32,905 nt of DNA from Treponema sp. (GTDB taxonomy: Bacteria > Spirochaetota > Spirochaetia > Treponematales > Treponemataceae), in NCBI GenBank assembly GCA_023231445.1, contig JALNVF010000017.1, forward strand, positions 1-32,905. Reading direction: 5' to 3'. A model generated the notes under the pieces. The model had not been told where the DNA came from and did no database searches. It saw only the letters and a program-made list of their open reading frames with translations. Made by a program: the position numbers and the translations under genes. Positions 32,190-32,905 of this stretch are shown here, in pieces. Every line of letters starts with the position of its first letter. Within the stretch, counting starts at the first letter, position 1.

Positions 32190-32833
32190 TCATTGAAGCA
32201 TTAGCATTAGGTCTTTCGACAGGAACGTACTGCTCCATGTACTGTGGACCGGTACTGCTCCCCTTTTTATGCGGAACGGAGAAACCCGGCTACAGACGGA
32301 ATGCGGGCCTTACCGGAACGTTCCTTGCTGCACGGCTTGCAATGTATTTTATACTGGGCGCAGTGTTCGGGGCTATGGGACTTTTAGTGAATACCTTTTT
32401 TGATCCGGTTTTCGTACGGCGGCTTTCAACGTACGCGTATCTGTTATGCGGAGCAGCACTGCTGTGTAATTCATTCGGCGTCAATTTTCCCTGGAACTGC
32501 GGGAACAGCAGCAGCTGCAGATATCCGAAATTCAGACATATCGGGAACGACTGGGTTACTGCAGCGCTTGCAGGACTTGCCGTGGGAATGCATCTCTGTC
32601 CGCCGCTCTGGACGGCCATTACACGTTCGGTCTTCGGCGGTAACGGGATGACGGGATTCTTCTATCTGGTATTCTTCTATGCCGGAACCCTTCCCTTCTT
32701 TTTACCCCTGCTCGGAATTCCTTTTTTTACAAAACGGATTACCGTTTTAAAACGGATTGCCAGAATCGCCCAGCTGCTCACAGGCGCATATTTTGTTATT
32801 TTCACCGGCCTCATACCGCTGTTTTTCAACTGA
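32186..32833 (+). CDS. DsbD/SafE-like membrane protein (TauE/SafE family annotation, DsbD_2 type)
   Basis: The 215-residue protein has about six hydrophobic helices. The first contains C16-S-M-Y-C20-G-P and the fourth contains M-H-L-C-P-P-L-W, the cysteine positions typical of DsbD_2/SafE-like proteins related to the electron-carrying core of DsbD and CcdA. A soluble loop has more cysteines (N-C-G-N-S-S-S-C). Members are thought to move reducing power or metals across the membrane. It is translationally coupled to the repeat protein gene by an ATGA overlap, and AAGGAG for the next gene follows shortly after its stop. A role in handling disulfides of neighbouring secreted proteins is possible but unproven. 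Confidence 0.85.
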   Translation: MIIEALALGLSTGTYCSMYCGPVLLPFLCGTEKPGYRRNAGLTGTFLAARLAMYFILGAVFGAMGLLVNTFFDPVFVRRLSTYAYLLCGAALLCNSFGVNFPWNCGNSSSCRYPKFRHIGNDWVTAALAGLAVGMHLCPPLWTAITRSVFGGNGMTGFFYLVFFYAGTLPFFLPLLGIPFFTKRITVLKRIARIAQLLTGAYFVIFTGLIPLFFN

Positions 32834-32858
32834 TGAGGATTTTTTATTCAAGGAGTTT

Positions 32859-32905
32859 ATGATGGCTGTATTTGTTTCAACAGTGTTAAGTCTGCTCATG
32901 GCAGC
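32859..32905 (+). CDS. Start of a further gene, cut by the window end
   Basis: ATG-ATG follows an AAGGAGTTT ribosome site, and the 15 or so visible codons give M-M-A-V-F-V-S-T-V-L-S-L-L-M-A-A, a hydrophobic N-terminus that could be a signal peptide or first membrane helix. It is 25 bases after the DsbD/SafE-like gene and probably in the same operon. Nothing more can be said from this length. Confidence 0.6.
   Translation, partial: MMAVFVSTVLSLLMA

Noticed and set aside
1..32905. CRISPR arrays, tRNA or rRNA genes, insertion sequences, phage genes
   Set aside because: Read through on both strands by eye, no regularly spaced repeats, cloverleaf-type sequences, transposase motifs or phage structural genes were noticed; a tRNA scan and repeat search would confirm this.

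Overview
The window looks like chromosomal DNA from a host-associated spirochaete of the Treponema type, with mid-range GC. I base this on gene content and style: a compact genome, an Era GTPase with a P-loop written G-R-P-S-A-G-K-S, a stand-alone PASTA protein, membrane nucleotidyl cyclase signalling, a Ktr/Trk potassium system, and many operons with overlapping stops and starts. The genus is inferred, not proven. I found no rRNA, tRNA, CRISPR array, insertion sequence, transposase or phage gene, and no gene-free stretch over 300 bases.

Layout. (1) 1-3048, minus: glycogen breakdown, with debranching enzyme glgX followed by glycogen phosphorylase glgP (cut by the window edge). (2) 3141-4058, plus: era, divergent from glgX. 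(3) 4077-9353, minus: a tight run of a small membrane protein, a membrane-anchored three-PASTA protein, a fused aroD-aroE shikimate enzyme, rpiA, and a pseudouridine synthase with a Cys-containing N-terminal extension. (4) 9400-12074, minus: a Nudix hydrolase coupled by an ATGA overlap to a single-chain ECF transporter energising module (ATPase-ATPase-EcfT). (5) 12164-12643, plus: a flavodoxin. (6) 12646-17013, minus: a membrane protein, a fused Memo/AMMECR1 protein, a DNA methyltransferase, a 53-residue GTG-started small protein and the AmmeMemoRadiSam radical SAM enzyme. (7) 17147-20831, plus: a membrane adenylate cyclase and a large uncharacterised radical SAM protein. (8) 20871-24279, minus: potassium uptake operon ktrB-ktrA plus a PAS-like membrane protein. 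(9) 24316-26610, plus: a family 3 beta-glucosidase ending in a strong hairpin terminator. (10) 26709-28517, plus: a PadR regulator and MFS exporter behind a 28-bp near-perfect palindrome. (11) 28541-30101, minus: a sugar-type oxidoreductase and a DUF985-type cupin. (12) 30252-32905, plus: a small Cys-rich Omp85-like outer-membrane protein, a secreted helical-repeat protein, a DsbD/SafE-like membrane protein and the start of another gene.

The observations I rate highest are: the AmmeMemoRadiSam operon with its inserted methyltransferase and microprotein; a repeated promoter design in which a -10 box lies 6-8 bases before the start codon of genes without a Shine-Dalgarno sequence, suggesting leaderless transcripts; the mini-Omp85 with 14 cysteines in its mature part, two genes from a DsbD-like protein; and the three-in-one ECF energising module. 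Coding starts were chosen from Shine-Dalgarno sequences, overlaps and family alignment from memory; no database search was run.
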